In this document: positions 1 to 13,045 of the stretch, piece by piece
Layout of the letters: every line of letters starts with the position of its first letter
Numbering within the stretch: position 1 is the first letter of the stretch
Assembly (NCBI GenBank): GCA_947095535.1
Contig: OX352772.1
Span: 313,110,018-313,174,017 of the forward strand
Length of the DNA: 64,000 bases
Origin: Poecilobothrus nobilitatus
Lineage: Eukaryota > Arthropoda > Insecta > Diptera > Dolichopodidae
Direction: 5' to 3'
Made by a program: the position numbers and the translations under genes
Notes under the pieces: model-generated
What the model was told of the DNA's origin: nothing
Databases searched by the model: none
What the model saw: only the letters and a program-made list of their open reading frames with translations

Positions 1-1017
1 TTAATAAGATTTAAAAACAAATTTTTTTTTTTTTTGTTAATTTAAAAGAAAAAAAAAAAACCAACCACTAAAATTTTACTTTTTGTTTTTTTTTTAAAAT
101 TGTTTTTTTATTTTCTTTAAAAAAAAAAAAATTTTTTTTACATTATCATAAACTGAAAATCGCGGTTAAAAAACTGAACAAAAATTTTTTTACTGATTTC
201 TAATTTTTTTTTTTTTTCTTTTTTGTTTTTCTATAATTTTCAAATTTTCTACAAATTAGTTAACTATTATTTATTTGTCTTTTTTTTTTTTTTACTTTTA
301 TTTTTAACTCTTCTTTATTTTTTATATATTTTTTTTTTTTTTTGTTTATACGGTTACAAATTTTTATCCTAAAGAATGCTTTATTTTTACATCTCATGAA
401 TAACTAAAATGAGAAAGTAATTAAATAGAAAAAGAAAAATTAAATTATAAAAAAAAAAATAAATTATGCAAAAATGAAAACTGTTCATCGCATAAATTAG
501 AAAAAAAAAAAAAAACAAATATCACTAATAATGAAGATTATAATGAAGAAGGCATACAAATTTGGAGAAATTTCCTCAAAAAAAAAAAAAAAATAAATTA
601 AAAACAACAACAACAAATTAATATGTATATATAAATTATATAGGTATATAATATATATATACATATATATATAGTATATATATATATATTTGAAGTAGCC
701 AAATGAGATTTTAAATTATTGAAATTTTTGTTTTTAATTTTATTTGATTTCCCCTCTAAGGTGAAAAATTCCTGTGATGGTAGCCCTCGAATATTACAAA
801 GAAAAAAAAAAAAATCCGAAACTATTTTAATAAATATATAAAAAATAAAAAAATTATGACAGAAAAAATGACATTAAAATCGAAATAAATAAAAAATAGA
901 AAAAAAAAAATATGAAATGAAAGAAGAGAAAAATATGCTAGAAATATAAACGTTTAAAGTTGAAGAAGAAAATAATATCAAAGCGCCTTTCCTTTCTTTC
1001 TTTGCGTTTTCAGTTTT

Positions 1018-1050
<33 letters not shown>

Positions 1051-3680
1051 AAGTAATTACAGATCACGACTACTTAACTTAAATATTATAAAAAAAAAAA
1101 CTGAAAAAAAAAATATATCTTTAAGATAAAAAAGAAATTTTTATAATACAAAAAAAAAAAAAAAAAACATATTTATATACATAAAAATAAGTTATCTCTG
1201 TCAACTATGAGATAAAACTTAATATAAACTTTAGAAATTCTATTTGTTTTAAAAAAAAAAATTTTTTTTTTTTGGATTTTTTTGGTATAAAAATCAAAAT
1301 TAATCGATAAGATTCAAAAAGTATCTTATGATGGTTTTGTTTTTTATAATTTTTTTTTTTATGCGCAAAATTTCATAAATTTTTATTGTTTTGTTATTGT
1401 TTTTTTTTTATGTTCGTTTTTTTATTGGTCCAGTAAAAAAAGAAATATTAAATTATAAATTATTGAAAGGGAAAGTATAAAAGTGAAAGTTATTTATTTA
1501 TTTTTTTTTTTCTCTTTTTGTTTAAATGTGTGTTTGTACATAATGTGCGTGCTGAAGGACCTTTAGATTTCATATAAGTGATAATAATTTTTTAATTTTA
1601 ATTTTAAAGATGAATCTTAAAAGATAAAATTGGGTTTTTTTTTTTCAAATTATTTACAATTTTGGATATATAATATGTAGTACATATATATATATATAAT
1701 ATATATGTACATATACTTATATATTTTTTTTTTTTTGGTTAAATCAACTCTTGTTAAGGCTTAGTAAAGTTAATTGAATCACATGACTAATATTGATAAG
1801 ATTCCTTATAAAAATTAAAGAAAATTTATAATACAACGCATAACGCACTGAAAAAAAATAAAATTAAAATTAAAAATTTTAATATAAATATACCATTGGA
1901 AAAACAAACTAGTATCACAGGTATTACCAATTTATAATAATAATTCTTTTTAAAGAGTGCATAAATTTTCTTTTACAGTAACAACAACAATAAATTTTTT
2001 AAAATAAAAGAGAAATAAAAGAAAAATTTTCTCTCATATGATACAAATAAAACATAAAACGACCATAAGATTTTATGCTTGCATGACGCATGTATACATA
2101 TGCATATATATTGCCTTCAATAATAAAAATGTGTTCTCTTTTTAAGAGACTTTGCAATAAATAAAATATTTGTTTTTTTTTTTTTCTCTGATCTTCTTCT
2201 TTTTCTGTTTTACAGTGGAGAAAATTGGCTTAAAATGACTTTTGAAGAAACAAAAAAGAAACTTGTTGTTAATGAATTTTTTTTTTTTATTGTAAGTTTC
2301 ACTGTCGGTATATCACTAACTACTTGTTTACCCTATATACTTATATGTATATTTTTTGTGTGCTATCATTGCCACTATACCTTTTGCTATTACGCTATTA
2401 CCAATGCTTAATGCTAATGTCACTGTATAATTTTGAAAGACGGTTCTGCAAAGTTGATTTTCTGTTATAAAAAAGTAATTTTACCATGTATTAATATGGT
2501 TATCAAAATACTGGTTATTATATTTTTCTGGATTGTCATGTTTTTTTTTTTTTGTTTTTTCCCTCCATAATATTACATAGATGTTCATATGTACATATAT
2601 GAAAAATATGTTTTGTTTTTCGTTTTTTTTTTTTTATGTATGATTATGCTTAGCATTTAATTATTTTATTTCACCTTTTAAGGCAAATTGTTAATAGTTT
2701 TGTTTTTTGTTTATTATATTGTTATCTAATAAACAAAAGAAATTTGCAGGCGCTTCGGACCAAAAAACAAAATAAAATTTCATAAAGAACTTAAAAAAAA
2801 ATTCTTATAGAATAAATGAATTTGTCATTTGAGTGAGTGATTGTAGGATGATTCGTTTTTAAAATTTTATAAATATTAGTCTATTATACCTATATAAAAA
2901 ATTTAATTGGATGAAACTACAATATGTATAACATTTACTTTAATGAGGATTCTTTATGGTTATAACTTTAAAGAATAGATATATTCGCATAGGTAAATTT
3001 AATATTTTTCAGTTTTTTAAAAAGATAATATTGAAAAAATGAAAGATTGTATCGATAAAATAAACTAGATATTTTAATTGAATCTCTAGATTTAGTAATT
3101 TTCATCTTCAATTTGATTAAAATTGTAATCAGAAAATGTATCTTTATATGAAAAATAAATTGTTGCTATTATACAAGCAACATATTATTAATTAACAGAA
3201 AGTGTTCATAAATTACAATTTAAATAAGGAAATGATTGACGTTAACACCCACAAAGGAAAATTAATAAATTATTAATAAAAGGGTAAAAAATTGTAGTAA
3301 AAAATAAGAGTAAAAATTCTAAATTTGAATATATTAAAATGTTTTTATTAAAATATCATGAAAATTAACATAATATTTATCATTTGGCATCATGTAAAAA
3401 ATCTTTAATATGCCGAAACAGTTAATAACCACAATAAAATTCCAAAGTTCATGTATTTGCGTAAATCTTAGAAATTAAAAATTATAATATTATAAAGATA
3501 GAAAGATATTATAGAGGAATATCATATTATTGGTATAATATTTTTTTTATTACAAAATCAGAACTCTACCGATTTTAGGATTTTATTTGTTTAGGTCCAA
3601 AAATTTGAGTAAAAATTAGGCTGAACATTTATTAAGTTTTACAAAGTGCTCTTTAATATTAATTGCTTTAAAATAAAAAA
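1..3680. other. Gene-poor A/T-tract DNA
   Basis: No gene is supported here. The stretch is dominated by poly(A) and poly(T) runs of 8-19 bases and by TA microsatellites (about 640-690 and 1680-1720). A pyrimidine-rich tract ending in an acceptor-like tttttctgttttacag lies at about 2190-2215, followed by a 58-codon open frame from 2235, but the frame is hydrophobic, low in complexity and matches no family I know. Confidence 0.6.
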
Positions 3681-3684
3681 AAAA

Positions 3685-3784
3685 GATGGGGATTCGGTGG
3701 CCCAGTAAGAAGAATACCCACTTACGACATTTACAGACACGCCTGAAAGGGAAAGGCATTTATGTAGCAACTAAAAAAAAAAAA
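3685..3784 (+). mobile_element. SINE family B, copy 1
   Basis: A short element ends in an A-rich tail at about 3771-3784. It shares the blocks cgacatttacag, cacgcctga, aaaggaaaggc-like and atgtagca with the copies at 14255 and 47935. The head (ggcccagtaag) vaguely resembles a tRNA-type A box. The copy is short and internally deleted relative to the one at 14255. No target duplication was recognised. Confidence 0.55.
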
Positions 3785-5110
3785 CATAAATCTATTTTGT
3801 GTATATAGTACAAAATTCTGAAAATGAAAGGGGAAAAAAAAATTAAGAAAATCAAAGATCGAACGAAAAGAAACATGTATTCTTTAAATGAAATTACTAC
3901 AAATTTATTGTGGAAAAATGCATTCATATTTGATTGAGGATCACCCATGTATTTTTTTTTTTTTTTTCTGATTCATTTTAAATTTGTACTAGTAAACGAT
4001 ATTTAGTTTGTTTTTTTCTTTTTTTCTTTTAATAAAATTGAAGAAGAGTTTGTTTTTCTTCTTTTTTTTTTTTAATTTTTTCGTTCTCTCTTTTATATTT
4101 TTTTCATTTTTTTTTTTTTTTTTTTCGTTGTTGGTGCTTTTATTTGATTGCTTCTTTACTTGTTTTTCTTTTAAAATTTTTTTTTAGTTTTTTTTTTTTT
4201 ATATATGTCAGGGGAGCACGCCTATGTGCACTTGAAAACTTGAATATTACAGGTAAATATTAATCTTGATAATAAAAAAACAAAAAAAAAACAAAAAAAG
4301 TTAATGAACTCTATTTACCTGATTACAAACAAAAACAAAAAATAAAATATACAAAAAGAACAACAAAATAATAATTTGTAAAGAAATTTTCATATTATTT
4401 TCTTTGAGTTTTTGGACTTAAAATAATTTGTAAGTAAACAAGAAAAAAAAAAATAAAAACAAAAGAATTAAAATAAAAATAAATATATGTATATATTGTG
4501 CTAGAAAATTTTACGCTTTGCATGAGAAAATCTAATAATTAAGGTAAGTAAATAATATTAAAAAAAAAAAAAAATAAAAATTAAAAAGGAAATTGACCAG
4601 TTTGCGCAGAATTTAACACAAGTTATACTTTAACTTGTTCTGAATTCAATTTAAAATTGGAATTTTTTTTAGAAGGAAAATAAACAAAAAAAAAAAAAAA
4701 ACTTGATAATAGAACAAGTTTAAAATTTAAAAGTAAATAAATTATGATCAATTTTTAATTAGGATAAAATATAAATATTAAGATTTTTAATTCCCATGAA
4801 CATGTACATACATATATAGCAAAGCATATATATAGCATATGTACATACATATATGAGAGCTATTTAAAAGGATGGAATATTAAATATTTTATTTAAAAAA
4901 CAAAAACTAATTTTGATTTAAATTTGAAATAAGTGAAAATATTAAAAAATCACTTTATAGCAGATGAATTTCTTCATTTAGGGAATATAACCAATTTTTG
5001 ATGAAACGATAAAGAACAGTTGCAGGATATTTTAATAAATTTATTTTAGAAAACTCAAAAAGTTGGTCTCTTACGATTACTCCCTTATCATTTAAATTAA
5101 TTCGATCACA
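3785..5110. other. A/T-tract DNA, no gene seen
   Basis: The sequence is mostly homopolymer A/T runs with short palindromic TA-rich words near 4800-4855. The small reading frame at 3760-3948 on the minus strand is made of poly(A/T)-derived Phe/Lys codons and overlaps the SINE tail, so it is not a gene. Confidence 0.5.
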
Positions 5111-5116
5111 ATATTA

Positions 5117-5245
5117 TTGTCTATGACATACTTTCTATGTCATAGGTATTGTAATGTATGTCATAGGTATTGTAATGTATGTATTTCTTTCTATGTCATA
5201 GGTATTGTAATGTATGTATTGTAATGTATGTCATAGGTTGTATTG
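5117..5245. repeat. Minisatellite with tatgtcataggtattgtaatg units
   Basis: The word tatgtcataggtattgtaatg is repeated, whole or in part, about four to five times in direct orientation, separated by short spacers (tatttctttc, tattg). It abuts the 147-bp repeat that follows and may be its ragged edge. Confidence 0.75.
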
Positions 5246-5250
5246 TAACA

Positions 5251-5650
5251 GCAAACGAGATTATCTCCAAAACCAACAAAGACAGAACTTTTCAATTTGG
5301 TACATTGGTGTTTTTTCGTGTTTTCTTTATGTTTCTTAAATTTGGGAGGATTAGCTCCATGGGTTCAGATCTTGGAAGCTTCAGAACGATCACCAGAGCA
5401 AACGAGTATATCTCCATAACCAACAAAGATTATAGAACCTTTAAATTTTGTAGAATGGTGTTCTGTCATGTTTGCTTTATGTCCCTGAGATGGATTTGAT
5501 TAATTGGAGTGGCAATTCGGATACCTGACACACGCCTCCTAAGGGCTAACAAGCATATCTTCGAAATTAATAAAGATAGAAACTTGAAATTTTTTACAAG
5601 GGTGTCAAGCATATCCCAAGAGGATGCCTCTTTTACTTTGCTGAAATTTG
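5251..5650 (+). repeat. Three-unit, 147-bp-period degenerate tandem repeat
   Basis: Equivalent words start at 5251 (gcaaacgag), 5398 (gcaaacgag) and 5545 (gctaacaag), giving a period of exactly 147 bp twice. Each unit continues with atctcc/tcg-aa-accaa-aaagat-aga-act, then a ttt-rich block, then a ggtgtt/c word. Units 1 and 2 are clearly alike; unit 3 is more diverged and incomplete. GC content is higher than in the flanks. The 106-codon open frame at 5179-5499 runs through the repeats and is probably incidental. Confidence 0.75.
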
Positions 5651-6920
5651 AGTTCAATAAGATAAAAAAGGGAATAAGCAGCTGACAAAAAACTTATGGA
5701 TTTTTAATTTAATTGGAATTATTCAGGTGTAGGGTATTAATAAGTCGTTTGTATTGACTTACTGTTACATTTACTTGTTTATAATTGTCTTACGTAAAAT
5801 ATTTCTCTGCTTAAGAGACTTTTATTCGGGTTTTACTTAGTACTTAGCTATTATTTAAAATTATTAAAAATTACTTAGAAAAACAAAAAGAGTTCCAAAA
5901 ATTTGCTCCTACTTTTTAATCCTCTCTTTTATTATAACGATTATTTTAATGTACATATTATACTTTCTTTAAAAAATCTTTTGATGATTTTGAAGACGTG
6001 CACCAAAATAAATTAGTTGTTACAGAAATTATTTTCTGAATAGTATAAAGCTAGTAAATTGCATTGGAGGGAAAAAATATAATATTATATAGTTTTATTA
6101 TAGTTATGCAAAATCAAAACTATTAATTTTAAATAAGAAATTTAAAAAATATTTTATTTAAAAAGCTTTTAACTTTCTCTTTTTTGTTTTTTTTTTACAT
6201 TTCGTCAATCGTCACTGATTTAAATTTTAAATTATTCTATATTAGTTCAAAAATCGAAGATTTAACTTTTTAACAATACCATAATTTCATATTTTAGTAG
6301 ATTAATTATTTTCATATTCATACTTTTAAATTAATATTAATTTTAATATTATAATCATGTGATAAAAAATTTATAATAAAATCGTTACATAAAGATTCAA
6401 GGAAATATTTTAATCTTTAATATAACGAATGTTAGGTAGATTTTAAGTACACTATTTAGTTACTCGGGAATAAAAAAAAAATAGGGAATTATGTATTTTT
6501 ATTTCGAAATCCCCTTTTAAAGATTATTTCAAAATTCGAATGTTTTTTATTCAAGGTCAACATTTTTTTGTTTAAGATTATGGAAGAGCGGGAATCCCCA
6601 AACAATGATTATTCAGTAATTTAAAATGCTTAAAGTAACAAATCTTTAAAATTTTCTTCAAGATATCAATGGAGATCGAAAATTTAGTAAATGATTTTAT
6701 TCCGATTAAAAATATTTATTTTTATTTTCTATATAATTTATGGTACTGGCAATTGTATACATTAGAAACATAAAGGAAAGTCAGATAAACGAATATCTAT
6801 AAAACAATAATTACGAAAAGAATACGAGATTACGATATTACGAGAAATAAGTTACGAAAAGATTTGTGGAAAACAAATTTGTCTGAATATTAAATTATGT
6901 CAGAATGAGCATAAATATCA
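5651..6920. other. AT-rich DNA, no gene seen
   Basis: No long reading frame, RNA gene or clear repeat was recognised. Short A/T runs are common but fewer than in the first 5 kb. Confidence 0.4.
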
Positions 6921-6924
6921 AAAA

Positions 6925-7530
6925 TTAACGAACGGGATATTTGGGAAGCATATTAACGAAAAATGGTGGTGCAAATAGAGATATAGAACACGGAATAGCA
7001 AAAGTCAGAACTGCGTTCGGAAGACTATCGTCAATATGGAAGGCAAGACATATAACACGTAGAACGAAAATTAGAATCTTCGAAGCATGTGTCAAATCAG
7101 TATTGCTATATGGAAGCGAGACGTGGCTTGTATCTGGAAATAATATACAGAAACTACAAGTCTTTGTAAATAAATGCTTGAGAATAATATGTCGCATTTT
7201 CTAGCCTAGGCGAATAATGAACGAAGAGCTTTGGGTAATGACGAGATTAGAGCTGATATGAGTCCAAATAAGGAAGAAGAAGTGAAAGTGAATTGATCAC
7301 ATTCTAAGGCACCCGACAACATCAGTGGCACGCCAAGCGCTAGAATGGAACCCCCAAGGTAGAAGAATTGTGGGAAGGAAAAAAGCAACCTGAAGAAGAA
7401 CTGTGTAAAGAGAAAGTGATCTATCTGGAAAAATATGACAGGAAATAAAAAGATTAGCGAAAAACAGAAATAATTGGAGGGCCTATGTGGAAGTCCTATG
7501 TTCCCTATGGGAATAATAAGGAGAAAAAAA
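6925..7530 (+). pseudogene. 5'-truncated non-LTR retrotransposon tail (RTE/CR1-like)
   Basis: The plus-strand frame from about 6930 to 7203 encodes a stretch typical of the segment after the reverse-transcriptase palm and thumb. YLGSI, then KIRIFEACVKSVLLYGSETW and a cluster of hydrophobic and basic residues can be read. A stop at about 7202 and further stops or shifts interrupt it, but related words continue (WIDHILRHP, RQALEWNPQGRR, then a Trp-rich end near 7500), which is the usual C-terminal layout of insect endonuclease-reverse-transcriptase LINEs. The palm with the catalytic aspartates is absent, so the copy is truncated at its 5' end and dead. The minus-strand frames over 6925-7562 are shadows. 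A related tail lies at 28830-29262. Confidence 0.8.
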
Positions 7531-7564
7531 ACGAGAGGGATACAATAAGTCTTTTTCGACAAAA

Positions 7565-8985
7565 AAGTCTTGACAAAAGCTTCAATTTTAAAAGCTAAAT
7601 AATCTCAAATATTTAATTTCAGTTGTGTTCAGCTGCATTTTCATTTATTAAACTGTTTTTATAGTTGAAACTTTCTATTCTGAAATTTTCAGCCTATTTA
7701 CTCAAAAATAGACAAAACTTTTTAATTATTCCAAGATATAAATTCATACATATTTTATATAAAAACTAAAGTTGAAGAAAATAATATAACAAATCAAAAA
7801 TGATATAATTTACACTTTCACTATTAAAATTATAATAAAATAGCTTACATCAAAATGTTGTCATCAACTCAATTAAATGACTAATTTTCAGTCCCTATAA
7901 AATGTAACAATTTTTGTAAAACATAATTATAGACCTCCAACAAAAAAAAGTTCTTCGCATATTTTATAACACTTTTTTTTTTTTTTTTTTAAATAAAAAT
8001 TTTAAAACTTTCATATTTTTCTTTATAGCACAATTTAATTTTAAACAACTTAAGAAAAAACAAAAAAAAACAATCCTAAAATAATATGTATTCGGATTAC
8101 TCCTCAATTCAAGAAAAACAGCATTAATATCATCAGTATGACAGCTCAGTAAAAAAATATCAACCATGTTACAGGTCAATAAATTTTTATATATACTTAC
8201 CTATCTAGTATTAATTTAATAACAACTCAGTGAAAAAGAAAATCAATAAAAATCGTATATACAATAGTAAAGTAAAACTTTACACTAGTAACCTACACCC
8301 GATACCATATCATATCATATTATTATAGATTCAGTTTGTTGGATTTATTACAACAGCAATATAAAGTCGTTAAAGAAAAATTATTCTAAAATGTGTAATA
8401 CATAATTCGTATGTATGTGTATATATACATATGATGGTTCATAATATTTGGTTTCGTTCATTAGTTACTTGAATGTAATAACCATGCGTATGGTTTGCAT
8501 TTTTTTTTTTTTTTGAAAATCTTATATTGTTTGGATTTAAACTAAATTAGTATTCTTTTTTATTACCATATCTATTGAAACTTCAATTTTACTGTCAGTT
8601 TGACTTGAGATGAATTTAAAAACAATTGCAGTCGCCTACGCCTACTCAGATTAGTTTGTCAAAATGAATAAATAATGTTGGATATTTGAACAAAAATGTA
8701 TAAATTAAAGTTAATTTTCGCTTTTTTAACATTCAATAACATAATTAAAATTTGAAGCATGATTTTTAGATCGTTTAGATGAAAGGAAATTAGCTTCTGA
8801 ATCTATAATTTTGTTTTTATTGAATTTCCGATTTTTATTTATTGATTTATTCAAAGTTTTTAATATATCGTTTCTAATTATATCAATTTTTTATATATTA
8901 AATGGCTGCCATAAACCAGAAACTATTCAATATATTTGAATAATAAAATGACATTGTCTCTCTCTTGAAAAGCTCTTTTTTAAAA
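7565..8985. other. AT-rich DNA, no gene seen
   Basis: No supported gene. A poly(T) run occurs at about 7973-7990 and a TA/CA-rich microsatellite-like patch at 8400-8440. The 71-codon minus-strand frame at 7964-8179 starts in low-complexity sequence and has no recognisable domain. Confidence 0.4.
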
Positions 8986-8988
8986 AAG

Positions 8989-9732
8989 TATTAGAATATT
9001 TTTATACTACAGCAGCGAATTGATTCGTACGAAAATCAATAAGAGCACGTAATTCATTTTAAATCTCAATATACACTATGAGGATTTTATGAGGAAACTT
9101 AAAAAGGCAATGGTGGATAGAGTTTTAACAGTTCGATGCGAAGTTTAGAAATAGAAAAATTAGTATTAAATATCTTAAAAGATGCATTGAAGATCTATCT
9201 CTTATTGTGAATATGTGAATAATACCACAAAGAAATTACGCAAAGAAAATTGATCGATAACTCAATAATTTGATATTTTAATATATCTTTTCTAATTATA
9301 TATTAGCTGGTTTCATATATAGGTACTTTTGTTAAATATTAAGTAATACCCTACCCGAATTATTAGACCATTTTTATAATACAGCAGCGAATTGATTCGT
9401 ACGAAAATCAATAAGAGCACGTAATTCATTTTAAATCTCAATATACACTATGAGGATTTTATGAGGAAACTTAAAAAGGCAATGGTGGATAGAGTTTTAA
9501 CAGTTCGATGCGAAGTTTAGAAATAGAAAAATTAGTATTAAATATCTTAAAAGATGCATTGAAGATCTATCTCTTATTGTGAATATGTGAATAATACCAC
9601 AAAGAAATTACGCAAAGAAAATTGATCGATAACTCAATAATTTGATATTTTAATATGTCTTTTCTAATTATATATTAGCTGGTTTCATATATAGGTACTT
9701 TTGTTAAATATTAAGTAATACCCTACCCGAAT
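8989..9732 (+). repeat. Recent 372-bp tandem duplication
   Basis: Copy 1 is 8989-9360 and copy 2 is 9361-9732. The period is 372 bp throughout, for example agcagcgaat at 9011 and again at 9383. By eye the copies differ only near the start (gaatattt/gaccattt, tactac/taatac) and at one base near the end (atatatc/atatgtc). The unit has no open reading frame or known motif. The near identity suggests a young duplication or ongoing homogenisation. Confidence 0.95.
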
Positions 9733-11870
9733 TAGTAACTTTTTTCATATTTTTTCATAATATATTCAAAATAATTTCTAGCATATCTAATTGGATGACC
9801 ATAAATCATAATTAAAATTGAGAATTAAAACTAACGAAACAGACATGTGCTTAATTAGCAGAACTATGTGATATTACAGAAACTTTGAAATATTATCAAC
9901 TCTAATCAAATGATTTCATTCTCTAGCTTAATTTTTATTAATTATTAAATATTAATTTTTGGATGATCAGCTATTTTAAGCCATTCTCTTACTCCCTATT
10001 CATGTCGACTCTCTAGGTAGTGTTTAGGATTTTTATTTTTACCACGGAAAATTGATATGAGAAGAGCTAATACAACTTTTCGTTATAATCTTATATGCAT
10101 ATACATAATATATATAAAACTAGGACTAAATATTAGATAATGAGCTTGATTGGTATTGTCGGGACAAGACATTCATTTTCTCTCTGTAACCCTTTAATTT
10201 TTTAAATCATGAGAAATTGCAGTTTTTAATTTTTTTACATAAGGTTATGTGGAAATTCTCAATTGGAAAATGCTAAAAAGAAATGAAACGATTGTTTTGA
10301 AAGAGAAAGAGAACGATAGCATGATTCCTTTATCAACATTTTGGAGTTTAATACAGTCAACACCGCCTCTCATTTTTATCCATCAATAGAATAAATTTCA
10401 TTGATATTGTAGTGTTTGGGCAAGGGAAGATTAAATGCTGAGTTATGCTACCAGAAATTGTAAACGGTATCTATATTACCAAAAGATATATTAAATGATG
10501 ATTTTTCTTGTTATTTTAAAGTTTTATCCAGAATTTCAATAATAAAATTTTATTCCAAATTTTAAATTAATGTTTTTTAAAAAACTTCATATTTCAGACT
10601 TGAATCAATTGTATTCCCTTGCGAAAACAATGAGTTAATGGATTTTTTTGTTTATATAGAACAATTCTGTACTATGTATCCTTTATTAAATTTACAAAAA
10701 ATTGCCCTATAAAAAGCCCTATTGGGTTTTTTAATTTAATACTTGTTAATTTCTTTTAACTAAATTATCCTTTGAGAATTAAATTGTTTCATACATTACT
10801 ATTACCATTAGGTACGGTAGTTTTTAGATTTATAACTTTTGTTTAGGTTTTACATAAAATAAACGATGTGATATTTATCTCCGAACTGACTATATTTTAT
10901 CATGAAGAAAAATAAAAAACAAAATTGTTTTACCTTGGGTTTTTGCACAAGAAAACATAAAAGAACATGTATAAAAAATAAAAAAAAAATTTCAAATTTC
11001 CAAAAAAAAAACATACAAATAGAAGTTTTTTGTAACTGGATAAAAGTTAATTTCCCACTGGGCATTAAAAAACATAAAGTCGTCTGGTTTAGGATATTGA
11101 AACGCGACCATTAAAAGGAGACTTATACAAAAAAAAATTTTCTTTAAAAAATAAATTTTAAAAGCTTTAAATTTAAAAAGAAATCTTATTCTTTAAATGA
11201 TTTTTCTTTTTGCTTTAATTTTATTTTTACTATCATGGTAATGAAAAACAATTTATCAAATCAATAATCCCGTTCCTTTCAATAGTACTAAAGAGAGTTT
11301 CTATTTCCAAAAGAAATAAAAACATTAAACCTAGATTAATAATTATTTTAAAAGCTTTATCCTTAATTTACGGACTGGCTAGTCTAGCAAAGATATACTT
11401 ATTATATTAAAGTTGTACGCAAAAGTATATATGTTTTATACAATTGAAACAGTGTAACAATGTTAAATTTTTGAAGTAGATGTAAAGTATTCCTAACAGA
11501 TGTCGAAATCCAAGAAATTTCGAAGAATCGATCCACGTTAGTTTTTGTTTTATTATTATTTTCAAAACTTTCAATACTTATAATTTCAGAGGAAATATTT
11601 GTAATGGAAGGCTGTCGGTTTTTACATAATAGAAGCCTTAAGTTTTTCATTTGTTTTACAATTTAAGTTTCTCGAAGATTATATAGGAATTAATGAAAAT
11701 AAATTTTTAAATCTTTTTAATTCCTAAAAAGTATGGTCAAAAGTAGCCACAGTTGAGAATTTTATTTGAAATTTTTAAAGATCACTTGAAAATATAATTA
11801 ATAAAGTTATAATGAAAGTATGTCTTTGAGAAATATCATAATTAAATTACAGAGATAAAAACGCATTTTT
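9733..11870. other. AT-rich DNA, no gene seen
   Basis: Short open frames on both strands at 10850-11114 and 11402-11650 are low-complexity (Phe/Lys/Ile-rich) or mutually overlapping, and none has a recognisable domain. No RNA gene seen. Confidence 0.4.
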
Positions 11871-11884
11871 AGCACATTTCCATT

Positions 11885-13045
11885 TGAAAAAATGTGCTTA
11901 TTAGTTTCACTCTGTTCGTCCGTCCGTCTGTTTACAAAACTTCTACACCGTTAAAGATAGAGAAAAAAAATTTAAACCATGGGTAGGTCTCATAAAAAAA
12001 GTAATTTTGTGGAGCAACTTTTTCATGTAGCCCCTTTCATTACGGAGCTACACCCCCTCAAACTTTGAAAAAGCCCTATTTTTAAATGCATATATCTTAT
12101 GTTCTGATTAAGATTTTTTCAATCTGAAAACGTCATTCGACAGGTATTTCTTTTATCTTTGTAAATTAATATCAAAATTATACAATATTTTTAAATTTAG
12201 TATTTAAATTTACCGTTATGTGAAAACCAAATTTTGCATGATTTTTCTACTTTCATAACTCCGACACGCTTTTAGATAGAAGCTTGAAATTTTGAGGCAA
12301 GAAAGAACTTTTAGAATTAGTATAAGTTTGCTCAGAAAATTTTTTTGGACCACCCCCTGTTTATGAGATATGAGGGCTTAAAAATTGAAAATTTGCTATT
12401 TTTAAACACCTGTAACTTAGGAACCTGTACACATTTTACTTCTACAAGATATAAAATTTAAAGCTAGAGTAATATATTTTAATGTGTGTTAAAGGTTTGT
12501 TTTAGTTGTAAAGGGTTCCAAAGTTGCAGCTCTTCAGAATTGCGAAAAAGTCCCATTTTCAGATGTATATATCTCAGGCCCTGCGTAATAGTTTTGCAAT
12601 CTAAAACCGCCAGAAGATCGAATTTTATTATCTATATAAAACAATATCAAAATTATGAAATATTTTGTAATTTACTATTTAAATTTACCGTTATGTGAAA
12701 ACCATATTTTGCATGAAATTTCTTTTTTCATAACTGTGGCACGCCTTTAGATAGAAACCTGAAATTTTGAGACAAGAAAGAACTTTTAGAATTAGTATAA
12801 GTTTCTTCAAAAAATTTTTTGGTAGCACCCCTTCTTTAAGAGTTATTACGTCTCAAAAATTGAAAATTTGCTATTTTTAGACACCTGTAACTTAGGCACG
12901 TGTAAAAATTTTTCTTTGGCAAGGCATGAAAATTAAAGGTTCAATAATATATTTTTACGCATGTTAACGGCTTTTCTTAGTTATATAGGATTCCGCACTT
13001 ACAACCCCTCAAAATTTCAAAAATGTCCTATTTTCACGTTTTTTC
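11885..13045 (+). repeat. GTCCG-type dispersed repeat with two ~475-bp internal units
   Basis: The element begins near a gttcgtccgtccgtctg run (about 11917-11933). It then contains two direct units of about 475 bp: cataactccgacacgc at 12254 matches cataactgtggcacgc at 12729. Both are followed by tttagatagaa, cctgaaattttgag and agaaagaacttttagaatta words, and later by tgctatttttaaacacctgtaactta-like words. A third unit starts near 13000 and is cut short. No coding capacity is evident. Related sequence lies at 29395 and 59040 in the opposite orientation. Confidence 0.85.

Noticed and set aside
2235..2411. 58-codon plus-strand frame after a strong pyrimidine/AG acceptor-like word
   Set aside because: The peptide is made of poly(T)-derived Phe runs and hydrophobic residues with no domain, and pyrimidine tracts followed by AG are expected often in this DNA.
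5117..5245. CRISPR-like array
   Set aside because: Repeats are directly adjacent or overlap, with no unique spacers, and the genome is an animal's.
7206..7562. 118-codon minus-strand open frame
   Set aside because: It lies antisense to recognisable LINE protein words on the plus strand.
10850..11114. Overlapping frames on both strands
   Set aside because: Each is a low-complexity mirror of the other; no codon-use or domain support.
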